A stretch of DNA of 64,000 nt from Pseudomonadota bacterium (lineage in GTDB: Bacteria > Pseudomonadota > Alphaproteobacteria > Acetobacterales > Acetobacteraceae): the NCBI GenBank assembly GCA_021849425.1, contig JAJZSY010000002.1, forward strand, positions 78,524 to 142,523, read 5' to 3'. Below are positions 25,796 to 35,912 of this stretch, one piece after another (the first letter of the stretch is position 1; every line of letters starts with the position of its first letter). Position numbers and translations under genes: made by a program. Under the pieces are notes generated by a model. That model was not told the DNA's origin and did not search any database. It saw only the letters and a list, made by a program, of their open reading frames with translations.

Positions 25796-26506
25796 ATGAC
25801 GGATCAAGCCAGACGGCATTATCGCCGCGCCCTGATCGTCGGCGCCGGCAGCGGGCTGAGCGCCGCCCTCGCCCGACGTTTCACCGCGCAGGGCATGAGC
25901 GTTGCACTCGCCGCGCGGAATCCCGACAAGCTCGCGCCGCTCTGCGACGGTATCGGGGCGCAATCCTTTGCCTGCGATGCCGCCGACGCGGCGGCGGTCG
26001 CCACGCTGTTCGAACAGGTGGAAGCCAAGGGCGGTGCGCCGGATGTGGTCGTCTACAACGCGTCGGGACGGGTGCGCGGCCCGGTCGCGACCCTCGATCC
26101 CGAGGCGGTTGCGCGCGCCCTCGCGGTTTCGGCCTTTGGCGGCTTTCTCGTCGGCCAGCGCGCGGCGCGGCGGATGCTGGATGCCGGAAGCGGCGCCATC
26201 CTGTTCACCGGCGCCTCGGCCAGCGTGAAGGGCTATGCCGAATCGGCCGCCTTCGCGATGGGCAAGTTCGCCTTGCGCGGCCTTGCCCAGAGCATGGCGC
26301 GGGAACTCGCGCCGAAGGGCATCCATGTCGCGCATTTCGTCATCGATGGCGGCATCAGCTCCGCCAGCCGCCCGGTGCCGGCGGATGCGCCGGACAGCCT
26401 GCTCGACCCGGAGGCCATCGCCGAGACCTATCTCCATGTCCTGCACCAGCCGCGCAGCGCCTGGACCTGGGAGGTTGAACTCAGGCCGTGGGTCGAGCGG
26501 TTCTGA
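25796..26506 (+). CDS. SDR-family protein with Phe in place of catalytic Tyr
   Basis: This 236-residue protein shows VGAGSGLSAALARRF for the cofactor, VVVYNASG as the NNAG-like motif, Ser141 in TGASAS and Lys157. Position 153, where the catalytic Tyr should be, is Phe (FAMGK). Classical SDR chemistry would be impaired without another proton donor. ATG 25796 is preceded by AAAGG. It is the second plus-strand SDR in this group and 84 bp upstream of an acyl-CoA ligase, which suggests an involvement with acyl compounds. Substrate is unknown. Confidence 0.8.
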   Translation: MTDQARRHYRRALIVGAGSGLSAALARRFTAQGMSVALAARNPDKLAPLCDGIGAQSFACDAADAAAVATLFEQVEAKGGAPDVVVYNASGRVRGPVATLDPEAVARALAVSAFGGFLVGQRAARRMLDAGSGAILFTGASASVKGYAESAAFAMGKFALRGLAQSMARELAPKGIHVAHFVIDGGISSASRPVPADAPDSLLDPEAIAETYLHVLHQPRSAWTWEVELRPWVERF

Positions 26507-26590
26507 GCGTCCGTCCCGCCCGGCGATTGCGCGCGCCGATGGTTTGACGCATGTTCCGCGCACAAAGAAACCAAAGAACGGGAGCCGTCC

Positions 26591-28225
26591 ATGCTGGGCC
26601 TGATGCAGCACCATGAACTGATGATCTCGGACTTTCTGGTCCACGCCGCCCGGCATCATCCGCGGGCGGAAATCGTCTCGCGCCTCGCCGGCGGCATTCA
26701 TCGCCAGAGCTGGGTGGATACGGCGCGGCGGGCCCGCCAGCTTGCCCGCGCGCTCGGCCGGCTCGGCGTGCGGCCGGGTGACCGCGTGGCCACCCTCGCC
26801 TGGAACAATCATCGGCATGTCGAACTCTATTTCGCGATTTCCGGCTCGGCCGCCGTGGTCAACACCGTCAATCCGCGCCTCGCGCCCGACGACATCGCCT
26901 ATATTCTGGAGCACGCCGAGGATGGCGTGCTGTTCGCCGAGGCCGATTTCGCGTCCCTTGTCGAACAGGTTGCCGGCAAGCTGCCGGCGGGATTGCTGCG
27001 CCATGTGGTGTTTCTCTGCGACGCGGCGGACCTGCCCTGCATCACCCTGCCCGCCGGCGTGGCGATCGCCGATTACGAAAGCCTGATCGGCGCCGAAACC
27101 GATGACTACGACTGGCCCCGCTTCGACGAGCGGACCGCCAGCGGCCTCTGCTACACCTCGGGCACGACGGGCCGGCCGAAGGGCGTGCTCTATACCCATC
27201 GTTCCACCGTGCTGAAGGCGATGGCGGTGAACGCGGCGGATGCGATTGGCCTCAAGGCGGCCGACCGGCTGATGCCGGTGGTGCCGATGTTCCATGTCAA
27301 CGCCTGGTCCCTGCCCTATGCCGCCGCCGCCGCCGGCACCTCTCTCGTGATGCCCGGCCGCTTTCTCGACGGGCAGAGCCTTTACGACCTGATCGAGGCC
27401 GAACGCGTGACCTACGCCTCCGGCGTGCCGACGGTCTGGCTCGGCGTGCTCGCCCATGTGCAGAAGACCGGCGCCCGCTTCACCACGCTCGAACGCATGG
27501 CCGTCGGCGGCTCTGCCTGCCCGGAGGCGCTGTTCGATGCGTATGACGCGCTGGGCGTCACCATCGTCCATGCCTGGGGCATGACCGAGAGCAGCCCGAT
27601 CGCCACGGTGGCGACCCCGGTGCCCGGCGTCGATGCCGCAACCGCGCGGCGGCAGCGGCTGAGCCAGGGGCGAGTGCTGTTCGGGATCGACCTGCGGGCG
27701 CGGCGCGGCGCCGAGGAAGTGCCGTGGGACGGCGAGACCGCCGGCGACATCGAGCTGCGCGGCCATTGGGTAACCACCGGCTATTACCGGATGCCGAAAG
27801 GCACGACCGAGGATGGCTGGTTTCCCACCGGCGATGTCGGCATGGTCGACCCCGACGGATTCGTGATCCTCACCGATCGGAGCAAGGACCTGATCAAGTC
27901 GGGCGGCGAATGGATCAGCTCGATCGATATCGAGAACATCGCGGTCAGCCATCCGGCGGTCGCCGAGGCCGCGGCGATCGCGGCGAAACACCCGAAATGG
28001 GACGAGCGGCCGGTGGTGATCGTCGCGCTGAAGCCGGGCGCGAGCACCACCCGCGAGGAACTGCTCGCGGTCTATGAGGGCAAGGTGGCGCGCTGGGCGG
28101 TGCCGGATGACGTGATCTTCGTCGACGAACTGCCGCATGGCGCGACCGGCAAGCTGCTCAAGACCGAGCTGCGCGCCCGCTTCGCCAACCACCTGACCGG
28201 CAAGGCGGATAGCGCGACGGGCTGA
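26591..28225 (+). CDS. Fatty-acid/acyl-CoA ligase (ANL superfamily)
   Basis: This 544-residue AMP-forming acyl-CoA synthetase shows the ATP motif [34 protein letters not shown], the hinge region [15 protein letters not shown] and the adenylation Lys in [11 protein letters not shown]. It is most like medium- to long-chain acyl ligases (FadD-type / LcfA) rather than acetyl-CoA synthetase. It is the last plus-strand gene of the SDR/acetamidase group and is convergent with gdhZ. Confidence 0.88.
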   Translation: MLGLMQHHELMISDFLVHAARHHPRAEIVSRLAGGIHRQSWVDTARRARQLARALGRLGVRPGDRVATLAWNNHRHVELYFAISGSAAVVNTVNPRLAPDDIAYILEHAEDGVLFAEADFASLVEQVAGKLPAGLLRHVVFLCDAADLPCITLPAGVAIADYESLIGAETDDYDWPRFDERTASGLCYTSGTTGRPKGVLYTHRSTVLKAMAVNAADAIGLKAADRLMPVVPMFHVNAWSLPYAAAAAGTSLVMPGRFLDGQSLYDLIEAERVTYASGVPTVWLGVLAHVQKTGARFTTLERMAVGGSACPEALFDAYDALGVTIVHAWGMTESSPIATVATPVPGVDAATARRQRLSQGRVLFGIDLRARRGAEEVPWDGETAGDIELRGHWVTTGYYRMPKGTTEDGWFPTGDVGMVDPDGFVILTDRSKDLIKSGGEWISSIDIENIAVSHPAVAEAAAIAAKHPKWDERPVVIVALKPGASTTREELLAVYEGKVARWAVPDDVIFVDELPHGATGKLLKTELRARFANHLTGKADSATG

Positions 28226-28243
28226 GCGGCGCCGCCTCCGGCC

Positions 28244-31200
28244 TCAGCCGCACAGCCGGCGCAGCGCGCGGGCGGCGACCACCAGTGCGGCGAGATCGGG
28301 CATCAGGGCGGCTTCGTGCGCGAGTGCGATGGCACCTTCGGCGGCATTGCCCAGGGTAAAGCGCAGGGACGCCGGATCGCCGCCGCCAGCCAGCGTCGCC
28401 TCGACCAGCGCGCTCTGGATCTCGTTCAGCTCATCCGCCAGCGCGCCGACCGCCCTTGTGGTCCAGCCGCCACCGGCCGAGACACCGGCAAGCGCCGCGC
28501 GCAACGGGTTGAGCATGAAGACCTCGCCGGCGTCGGACCAGATCATGTGCACCATCTGCGGCGCGTGGCCGTGCCGGCCGGCGAGCCGGACCACGATCGG
28601 CGCCACCATCAGCTCAGGCAGGGCCACGGTGAAGGCGGCGAGCGGCTGCGGCACCCCATGCGCGACAAGGGCGCGCACGTCTTCCGATTCCGCGAGCCTC
28701 GCACAGGAAGCGGCGCCGAGTTCCGCGAGACCGGACCGCAGCGCCTCGACCTCGTCGCCGATCGCGCGCAGGGGCGGGCCGGCCAGCAGGATACGCGCGG
28801 CCGCCTCCTGCAGACGGCGCAGGGCGAAGAGCATCGCGAGGCGCTGCGCCGCCGGCACCGCCATGCCCAGCGCCTCGACCTCGTGGCAGCGGGAGGGCAG
28901 ATCGAACGCGGCGGCAGCGACCAGTGCCGCGAGGGCGATTGCCGGCGGTTCCTGCCCGGATTCGAGCGCGATCCGCCCGAAGGACGCCGCGCCCATCCGG
29001 TTGATCAACTCGTTGGTCACCGTCGTGCCGATCAGCGCGCGGCGCAGCCGGTGCCCGTCGATCTCGGCGCGGAAGCGTTCGCGCAGCGTGTGCGGAAAAT
29101 AGTCGGCGAGAAGGTGGCCGAGTGCGGGATCGTCGACCAGCGTCGAGGCGTCGATCGCAGCGCCGACATGCAGCTTGGCATGCGCCATCAGCGTGCAGAG
29201 TTCGGGACGGGTCAACGGCTGGCCAGCGGCCGCGCGCGCCGCCATCGCCACCGCGTCCGGCAGGCCGGCCACCGCGCGGTCGAGCACGCCGGCCGCTTCC
29301 AGCTGGCTCATCAGCGCGTTCTGGGCCGGCAGATCGGCGGCGCCGCCAAGCGCATCGAGCGAGATCGCCTGCGATTGCTGGTGATTGTCGCGGAGCACCA
29401 GGGCGGCCACCTCGTCCGTCATCGAGCCGAGCAGATCGACCCTCTGATGCGTCGTGAGGCGGCCTGCCTCCATGGCACTCGCCAGCAGGATCTTGATGTT
29501 GACCTCGTGGTCGGAGGTCGAGACGCCGGCGGAATTGTCGAGCGCGTCGGTGTTGAGCCGAACGCCGGCCTGCGCCGCCTCGATCCGCCCCGCCTGGGTG
29601 ACGCCGAGATTGGCCCCCTCGCCGATCACCCGCGCGCGGATCTGCCGGCCATCGACGCGGATCGCGTCGTTCGCGCGGTCGCCGGCATCGGCCTGGCTTT
29701 CGGACCCCGCCTTCACATAGGTGCCGATGCCGCCGAAATACAGCAGATCGACCCGCATGGAGAGGATCGCGCGCATGACCCGCTCGGGCTCATGCGCACC
29801 GGCTTCGAGCCCAAGCATCGCCGCCGCCGCCGCACTCAGCTCGACGGTCTTGGCGTGGCGCGGAAACACCCCGCCGCCCGCGCTGATCAGCGCTGAATCA
29901 TAATCGGCCCAGGACGAGCGCTTCAGCCCGAACAGCCGCTGCCGTTCCGCGTGGCTTTTCGCCGGATCGGGGTCGGGATCGAGGAAGATGTGGCGATGAT
30001 CGAAGGCGGCCAGCAGCTTCGTGTGGCGGCTGACCAGCAGCCCGTTGCCGAAAACGTCGCCCGACATGTCGCCGACGCCGGCGCAGCTGAAGTCCTCCCT
30101 CTGGATGTCGTGGCCGAGCTCGTCGAAATGCCGCGCGATATTCACCCAGGCGCCGCGCGCGGTGATGCCCATCGCCTTGTGGTCGTAGCCGACAGAACCG
30201 CCGGAGGCGAAGGCATCGCCCAGCCAGAAGCCGCGGGCGACCGCGATCTCGTTGGCGATGTCGCTGAAGGTCGCGGTGCCCTTGTCGGCGGCGACGACGA
30301 GATAGGGATCGTCGCCATCGCGCCGGACGATGCGCGGCGGTGTGGTCACGGCGCCGCCTTCGAGATTGTCCGTCACGTCGAGCATCGCGTTGATCAGCAG
30401 CCGGTAGCAGGCGATGCCCTCGGCCATGAACGCCTCGCGGTCGGCATTGGCGTCGCCGCTCGGCGCCGGCGGGCGCTTGAGCACGAATCCGCCCTTGGCG
30501 CCGACCGGCACGATGACGACGTTCTTGACCATCTGCGCCTTCATCAGGCTCAGGATCTCGGTGCGGAAATCGTCCCGCCGGTCCGACCAGCGGATGCCGC
30601 CGCGCGCGATCATGCCGCCGCGCAGATGACAGCCCTCCATCCGCGCGCCATGCACGAAGATCTCGAACATCGGCCGCGGCAGCGGCATGTCGCCGGCATG
30701 GGCGCTGTCGATCTTGAGGGCGATCACCGGCGTCGCTTCATCGTGGAAATTGGTCCGCAGCACCGCATCCAGCAGCCGGCGGTAGCGGCGCAGAATGCGG
30801 TCTTCCTCGGGATTGGGGACCGCATCGAGCAGGTCGCGCCAGCGCGTATCCAACGCCGCCTCGGCCTCCGGCTCGCGCACCCGGTCAGGGTCGAAGCGGG
30901 TGTGAAACAGCTCGATCAGCAAGCGGGTGGCCGCCGGGTTGGCGGCGAGCGCCGCCTCCACCGCGTTCTGGCTGAAGGGGGCGCGCACCTGGCGGCACCA
31001 TTTGAACATCGCGCGCATCAGCCAGACCTCGCGCCAGTCGAGCCCGGCGCGGAGGATCAGGCGGTTGAACCCGTCGACTTCGACGCGCTGGTCGGATTCC
31101 GCCTCGATCGCGTCCAGCACCGCGCCAGCCCGTCCGGCAAGGTCGAAGACGGCGCCATCCGCCGTCTCCAGCGTCAGGCGCTGGAGCATCACCGCGCCGT

Positions 31201-33004
31201 CACGCGCCGCAAGGCGATATGGCACCTCCTCGATCACCCGCAGGCCGAGGCTTTCGATCAGCGGCACGATGTCGGACAGCGCCACCGCCTCGCCAGCCCG
31301 GAAGAGCTTGAGAACCACCCGGTCCTCCGCCATGCCGAAGGGCCGGGCGAGGGCGAGGCGAAAGCGGCCGGAGGCGCGCGCCGCGGAGGCCGCCTCGATA
31401 TCCCGCACGGCGACATGGGCGGGGGTCGAGGCGGCATATTCCGGCGGAAAGGCATCACCCCAGCCGGCCAGCGTCGCCGCCGCCAGCATGTCGCCCTGCT
31501 CGCCGGCCAGCGCATCGGCCAGCCTTTCGCGGAAGCTGCGAGCCGCCTCCTTCATTGCCGCCTCGAGTGCGGCGACATCCAGCGCCCGCGCCCGCTGCGG
31601 ATCGGCGGCGATGATGAAATTGACCCGCGCCAGCGGCCCATCGCCCATCGCCGTCGCGTAGCCGGCGAGTTCCCCGCCCACGGCGCGGTTGATCATCTCC
31701 GCGAGGGCGAGGCGCAGCGCCGTGTCGAACCGGTCGCGCGGCACGAACACGATGGCCGAGACATGGCGCCCGAACGGATCGCGCCGCAGGAAAAGCGCCA
31801 GTTCCGGCCGCACTTGCAGCCCCATCACCCGCATCGCCGCGGCGAGGATGTCTTCCGGTGGTCCCTGAAAGAGATCGTCGCGCGGCCAGGTATCGAGAAT
31901 GTGCCGCAGCGTCCGGCCGTCATGCCCGGAGAGGCCGACGCCCGAATCCTGCATGATCCGCTCCACCTTCTCGCGCAGCATCGGAATGCTGCGGGGGTTG
32001 CGGTTGTAGGAGTCGGGCGCGAACAGGCCGGCGAACAGGGTGAGACCGACCGGCCGACCCTGCGCGTCGCAGCGCTTCACCACGACGACGTCGTAGAGCT
32101 GGGACCGCTGCACGCGGCTGCGGATGTCGGCCTTGGCGACGGCGACGCGGCCGAACCGGTCGAGCGCCTCCTCCGCCACCGCGCGCCACGATCCGGCATC
32201 GCGCAGGATGTCGAACAGCGCGACATCGGGCGCGCGCAGCACGCCAAGCCCCTCGGCGGCGGGGGCGAGGGCGAGATCAGCCGCGAAGCCGATCTGCCGC
32301 ACCCCGAGGAGGATGAAATTGTCATCGGCGATCCAGCCCAGCAGGTCGCGCTCGGGCCCTTCGGCCAGTTCGGCGAGTTGCGCGGCGAGGTGCCGGTTCA
32401 TGGCGACGGCATCGGCGACGGCGGCGGCGGCATCCTCCATCGCGCGGGAGATTTCGCCGCCGATCGTCTCCAGCCGGGCCGGATCGGTCTCGGGGCCAAA
32501 CGCGACCTGGATCATCGATTCCGCGGCGCCGGCACCGATGCGACGCAGCGCCCCGGCCTCGTCGCGCTCGACCGCGAGCACCGGATGCACCAGCGCATGC
32601 ACGGGCAGATCGAAACGCTGCAGCACCGCAAGGGCGGATTCGACGAGGAACGGCCGGTCGTCGTTGATCAGTTCCAGCACCGCGTTCGCATGGCCCCAGC
32701 CCTCGCCGCCACCACGCGGGTTGAAGACGCGCAGCCGGCTTTCGCCCGGCCGGCGTTCCTGGGCGAAGGACCAGAGCGACAGCGCCGCCGCCGCAACCTC
32801 CTCCGCCGGTCGCGCCGCGAGATCCGCCGTCGCGATCCCCGCCGCGTAATGATCGAGGAAGACGCAGGCCGCCTCCGCCTGCGGCCCGTGCAGGAAGCGG
32901 CGGATGGCGGCGGCAACCCCTCCCAGAAGCGCCTCGCGCGCCGGCCCCTGCCGCGCGCCCACTGTTGCGTCCTGGTTGCCCGAAACGCTGCCAGCCGGGC
33001 TCAT
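28244..33004 (-). CDS. gdhZ: NAD-specific glutamate dehydrogenase, 180-kDa class
   Basis: This enzyme deaminates glutamate to 2-oxoglutarate with NAD and belongs to the large bacterial GDH class (1586 aa here, against roughly 1600 in relatives). The N-terminal ACT-like/regulatory part covers residues 1-700; the catalytic core follows with GGIRWSDRRDDFRTE, VPVGAKGGF (substrate Lys), GVGDMSGDVFGNG and HIFLDPDPD. The C-terminal helical part ends ALRRLCG. I chose ATG 33004 (MSPAGSVSGN) over longer upstream frames. It is divergent from ftsH across 319 bp. It provides catabolic entry of glutamate into the TCA cycle. Confidence 0.95.
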   Translation of the reverse strand: MSPAGSVSGNQDATVGARQGPAREALLGGVAAAIRRFLHGPQAEAACVFLDHYAAGIATADLAARPAEEVAAAALSLWSFAQERRPGESRLRVFNPRGGGEGWGHANAVLELINDDRPFLVESALAVLQRFDLPVHALVHPVLAVERDEAGALRRIGAGAAESMIQVAFGPETDPARLETIGGEISRAMEDAAAAVADAVAMNRHLAAQLAELAEGPERDLLGWIADDNFILLGVRQIGFAADLALAPAAEGLGVLRAPDVALFDILRDAGSWRAVAEEALDRFGRVAVAKADIRSRVQRSQLYDVVVVKRCDAQGRPVGLTLFAGLFAPDSYNRNPRSIPMLREKVERIMQDSGVGLSGHDGRTLRHILDTWPRDDLFQGPPEDILAAAMRVMGLQVRPELALFLRRDPFGRHVSAIVFVPRDRFDTALRLALAEMINRAVGGELAGYATAMGDGPLARVNFIIAADPQRARALDVAALEAAMKEAARSFRERLADALAGEQGDMLAAATLAGWGDAFPPEYAASTPAHVAVRDIEAASAARASGRFRLALARPFGMAEDRVVLKLFRAGEAVALSDIVPLIESLGLRVIEEVPYRLAARDGAVMLQRLTLETADGAVFDLAGRAGAVLDAIEAESDQRVEVDGFNRLILRAGLDWREVWLMRAMFKWCRQVRAPFSQNAVEAALAANPAATRLLIELFHTRFDPDRVREPEAEAALDTRWRDLLDAVPNPEEDRILRRYRRLLDAVLRTNFHDEATPVIALKIDSAHAGDMPLPRPMFEIFVHGARMEGCHLRGGMIARGGIRWSDRRDDFRTEILSLMKAQMVKNVVIVPVGAKGGFVLKRPPAPSGDANADREAFMAEGIACYRLLINAMLDVTDNLEGGAVTTPPRIVRRDGDDPYLVVAADKGTATFSDIANEIAVARGFWLGDAFASGGSVGYDHKAMGITARGAWVNIARHFDELGHDIQREDFSCAGVGDMSGDVFGNGLLVSRHTKLLAAFDHRHIFLDPDPDPAKSHAERQRLFGLKRSSWADYDSALISAGGGVFPRHAKTVELSAAAAAMLGLEAGAHEPERVMRAILSMRVDLLYFGGIGTYVKAGSESQADAGDRANDAIRVDGRQIRARVIGEGANLGVTQAGRIEAAQAGVRLNTDALDNSAGVSTSDHEVNIKILLASAMEAGRLTTHQRVDLLGSMTDEVAALVLRDNHQQSQAISLDALGGAADLPAQNALMSQLEAAGVLDRAVAGLPDAVAMAARAAAGQPLTRPELCTLMAHAKLHVGAAIDASTLVDDPALGHLLADYFPHTLRERFRAEIDGHRLRRALIGTTVTNELINRMGAASFGRIALESGQEPPAIALAALVAAAAFDLPSRCHEVEALGMAVPAAQRLAMLFALRRLQEAAARILLAGPPLRAIGDEVEALRSGLAELGAASCARLAESEDVRALVAHGVPQPLAAFTVALPELMVAPIVVRLAGRHGHAPQMVHMIWSDAGEVFMLNPLRAALAGVSAGGGWTTRAVGALADELNEIQSALVEATLAGGGDPASLRFTLGNAAEGAIALAHEAALMPDLAALVVAARALRRLCG

Positions 33005-33323
33005 GACCGGTCCTCGCCGCGGTTCGGTCGGCGCGCGTGCGCGCGGCAGGATGCCGGCGGCACGCAGAACAGACCCGAAATTGCGCGCTGGGTTCTCCTT
33101 GTACCGGACAACGCCGCAGCCTTGCCGACACTCGTCGCTGACTCGAGCATGACGCGCTTCCCTTCGTCCGCCGTGTCGCAGGACTGTCGATCCCGGCCGG
33201 AGGCTTGTCAATTCACGTCTCCCGCAGCTTGCCTCTCGCCCCGCATGTCCGGTTTGATCCGGCTCAAGGCGGGCGGAGCCGGGAGGGCTAGACTGTCGCC
33301 GCAACCTTCAGGGCCCGACGGAC
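33005..33323. other. Divergent intergenic region gdhZ / ftsH
   Basis: This 319-bp region has no convincing gene. It holds the promoters of both genes, a GACTC (GANTC) site near 33139-33143 and an FNR/FixK-like box at 33254-33267. I see no tRNA and no strong hairpin. Confidence 0.7.
33254..33267 (+). promoter_or_regulatory. FNR/FixK-like binding site upstream of ftsH
   Basis: TTGAT-CCGG-CTCAA matches the FNR/FixK consensus TTGAT-N4-ATCAA at nine of ten positions. It ends 56 bases before the ftsH start codon, a plausible activating position. CRP/FNR-family regulation by oxygen is implied but untested. Confidence 0.45.
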
Positions 33324-35219
33324 ATGGACATCAGGCGCGAGCACAAGATCAATTTCTGGTTTCTGATCGCGGCGATGATCGGCGTGCTGCTGATCCAGAC
33401 CCTCATCGCCCGTCCGCCAGACGTTCGCTCGATCCCGTACAGCACGTTTCTCTCACTGGTGAAGTCTGGCGGGGTGACCGACCTGCGGATCGACCAGGAC
33501 CGGATCACCGGCCGTTTCACCAATCCCGCGCCCAAGACGCCGGCAACCTTCGAGACCAACCGCGTCGATCCCGCACTGGCAACGACGCTCGGGACCGCGG
33601 GCATCAGCTTCGCCGCCACACCCGGGCCCACGCTGATCGAACGCGCGCTCGGCTGGATTCTGCCGGTGTTTCTCTTCGGGCTCATCTGGCTGTTCCTGAT
33701 CCGCCGCATGGCGGGGGATTCGGGTGTTGGCGGCATGATGTCGATCAGCAAGAGCCGGGCGAAAATCTATGTCGAGAAGGACATCAAGGTGACCTTCGCC
33801 GATGTCGCCGGAGTCGACGAGGCGAAGGCCGAGTTGCAGGAAGTGGTCGATTTCCTGCGGGATCCGAAGGAATACGGGCGGCTCGGCGCGCGCATCCCGA
33901 AGGGGATCCTGCTGGTCGGCCCACCCGGCACCGGCAAGACGCTGCTGGCCCGCGCCGTCGCCGGCGAGGCGGGGGTGACGTTCTTCTCGATTTCGGGGTC
34001 GGAATTCGTCGAGATGTTCGTCGGCGTCGGCGCAGCACGGGTGCGCGACCTGTTCGAGCAGGCGCGGCGGCAGGCGCCGGCGATCGTCTTCATCGACGAA
34101 CTCGATGCGCTCGGCCGCGCGCGCGGCGGCATCTTCACCGGCGGCGGGCACGACGAGAAGGAGCAGACGCTGAACCTGTTGCTCACCGAGCTTGACGGGT
34201 TCGACAGCAGTACCGGCGTCGTTCTCCTCGCCGCGACCAACCGGCCCGAGATTCTCGACGCAGCCTTGCTGCGCGCCGGCCGGTTCGACCGTCAGGTGCT
34301 GGTCGACCGGCCCGACCGCAAGGGGCGCATCGCCATACTGGGCATCCACGCGAAGCGGATCACCCTCGCTCCGGATGTCTCGATCGAGCAGGTCGCGGCG
34401 CTGACGCCGGGCTTCACCGGTGCCGATCTCGCCAATCTCGTAAACGAGGCGGCACTGCTCGCCACCCGCCGCCGGGCCGATGCCGTGACGCTGGAGGATT
34501 TCAACCAGGCGATCGAGCGGATCGTTGCCGGGCTGGAAAAGCGCAACCGGCTGCTCAATCCGCATGAGCGGGACATCGTCGCCCATCACGAAACCGGCCA
34601 TGCGCTGGTCGCCATGGCGCTGCCGGGTGCTGATCCGGTGCAGAAGATCTCGATCATCCCGCGCGGGATCGCCGCTCTTGGCTACACGATCCAGCGCCCG
34701 CTCGAGGACCGCTACCTGATGGACCGGCGGGAGCTGTTCCAGCGGATGACGGTGCTGCTGGCCGGGCGCGCCGCCGAATCGCTGGTGTTCGACGAGGTCT
34801 CGACCGGGGCGGCCGACGATTTCGTCAAGGCCACCGAAATCGCCCGCAGCATGGTGCTGCGCTATGGCATGGTGCCGGAGCTGGGGCTGGTCGCCTACGA
34901 AACGGATACGGGCAGCGCCTGGCTCGGCGGGGCTGCTTCCGGCGATCTCCGACCGCGCCGGTATGGCGAGCGGACGGCGGATGCGATCGATGCCGCCGTG
35001 CGGGACATTCTCGATACCGCCTTCGAAGCGGCGCGGCTGATCCTGCGGCAGAACCGCGCCCTGCTCGACGAGGTGGCGGATGATCTGCTCCGCCGCGAAA
35101 CGCTCGCCGCCGCCGAACTGCGGCTCGTCGAGGCCCGTGTGATCCGGCCCTCCGCCCTGCCCTTCCTGCCGGCGCCGGATCAGCCGCAGGCGGCGGCGAG
35201 CGTCACCACGATCGGGTGA
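33324..35219 (+). CDS. ftsH: FtsH-family membrane AAA+ metalloprotease
   Basis: This membrane-anchored ATP-dependent zinc protease (631 aa) degrades misfolded membrane proteins. Two helices (about residues 10-28 and 112-130) flank a periplasmic segment. Walker A is GPPGTGKT (199-206), Walker [11 protein letters not shown], the SRH ends [12 protein letters not shown], and the zinc site is HETGH (422-426) with Asp in TGAADDF. The sequence deviates from common FtsH in several conserved stretches ([24 protein letters not shown] region). Its setting, divergent from gdhZ and away from tilS, suggests an accessory paralogue. The 3' end overlaps the convergent EEP gene by 40 bases. Confidence 0.9.
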   Translation: MDIRREHKINFWFLIAAMIGVLLIQTLIARPPDVRSIPYSTFLSLVKSGGVTDLRIDQDRITGRFTNPAPKTPATFETNRVDPALATTLGTAGISFAATPGPTLIERALGWILPVFLFGLIWLFLIRRMAGDSGVGGMMSISKSRAKIYVEKDIKVTFADVAGVDEAKAELQEVVDFLRDPKEYGRLGARIPKGILLVGPPGTGKTLLARAVAGEAGVTFFSISGSEFVEMFVGVGAARVRDLFEQARRQAPAIVFIDELDALGRARGGIFTGGGHDEKEQTLNLLLTELDGFDSSTGVVLLAATNRPEILDAALLRAGRFDRQVLVDRPDRKGRIAILGIHAKRITLAPDVSIEQVAALTPGFTGADLANLVNEAALLATRRRADAVTLEDFNQAIERIVAGLEKRNRLLNPHERDIVAHHETGHALVAMALPGADPVQKISIIPRGIAALGYTIQRPLEDRYLMDRRELFQRMTVLLAGRAAESLVFDEVSTGAADDFVKATEIARSMVLRYGMVPELGLVAYETDTGSAWLGGAASGDLRPRRYGERTADAIDAAVRDILDTAFEAARLILRQNRALLDEVADDLLRRETLAAAELRLVEARVIRPSALPFLPAPDQPQAAASVTTIG

Positions 35220-35788
35220 TGGTCCGAGCTGCCGCGCGCCAGCACCCGCGTCTCGTGCGCGTGCAAGCCACGCACCATGCAGCGATCGAGCCGGAACGGC
35301 ACCATCTCGCCGGCACGACAGGTGGTCTGGCGCGGCCCGACATCGCGAAACCCCCTGAGGCGGATCGGGCCGACCGCGTTGTAGTCGCCAAGGATCGCCG
35401 CCGGGCCATCGATGAGCCGCGCAATATGACGAAGCTGCAGCCGGTTGAGCATCTGGCCGTGCGAGAGGTGAACGTTGGCAAACGTGATCCCGCCCGCCTC
35501 CACCACCAGAGCGAGGCGCGGCGGCACCCGGCCGGGCATCACCGAAGCGGGCAACCGCACCGTTCCGGGCTCGATCAGCTGCACCGGGCTCCATGCCGCG
35601 AGTCCGTAGATCCGCCCCTGCATCGGCGCGCGATAGAACCAGCCGCCGCAGAGATCGGTAACCTGCGCGATGGATTCGGTGGCCTCCTGCATCAGCATGA
35701 GATCCGGTTTGTGTTCATCGATCAGCGCCGCGACCTCGCGGGCCTCGGCGCCGACCCGGCGAAGCAGGTTCCAGCTGATCAACCGCAT
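35180..35788 (-). CDS. Endonuclease/exonuclease/phosphatase-family hydrolase
   Basis: This small EEP-fold protein (202 aa) shows MRLISWNLLRR (Asn ligand), LMLMQEATES (metal Glu), VHLSHGQMLN (His), AILGDYNAVGP (Asp/Asn pair) and SDHHPIVV (Asp-His dyad). These cover the usual catalytic set. It could act on nucleic acid, inositol phosphates or other phosphodiesters. I chose ATG 35788, preceded by GGAG; ATG 35806 is an alternative. Its 3' end overlaps ftsH on the other strand by 40 bases. Confidence 0.8.
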   Translation of the reverse strand: MRLISWNLLRRVGAEAREVAALIDEHKPDLMLMQEATESIAQVTDLCGGWFYRAPMQGRIYGLAAWSPVQLIEPGTVRLPASVMPGRVPPRLALVVEAGGITFANVHLSHGQMLNRLQLRHIARLIDGPAAILGDYNAVGPIRLRGFRDVGPRQTTCRAGEMVPFRLDRCMVRGLHAHETRVLARGSSDHHPIVVTLAAACG

Positions 35789-35912
35789 CCGCACGTCTCC
35801 CGTCATCCGCGCGGCAGGACCCGCCGGCCGCTTGTTGCATATCAGGATATGGTGGCAACGCCCCGATCTTGTGTATGCATGTCGGCATGGCAGCCCATGA
35901 CGGGTGGCGCGG

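Noticed and set aside
29951..34195. 1414-codon open frame on the plus strand opposite gdhZ
   Set aside because: It lies antisense to a clear NAD-glutamate dehydrogenase, has no recognisable domains and an Arg/Ala/His-rich composition typical of shadow frames in GC-rich DNA.
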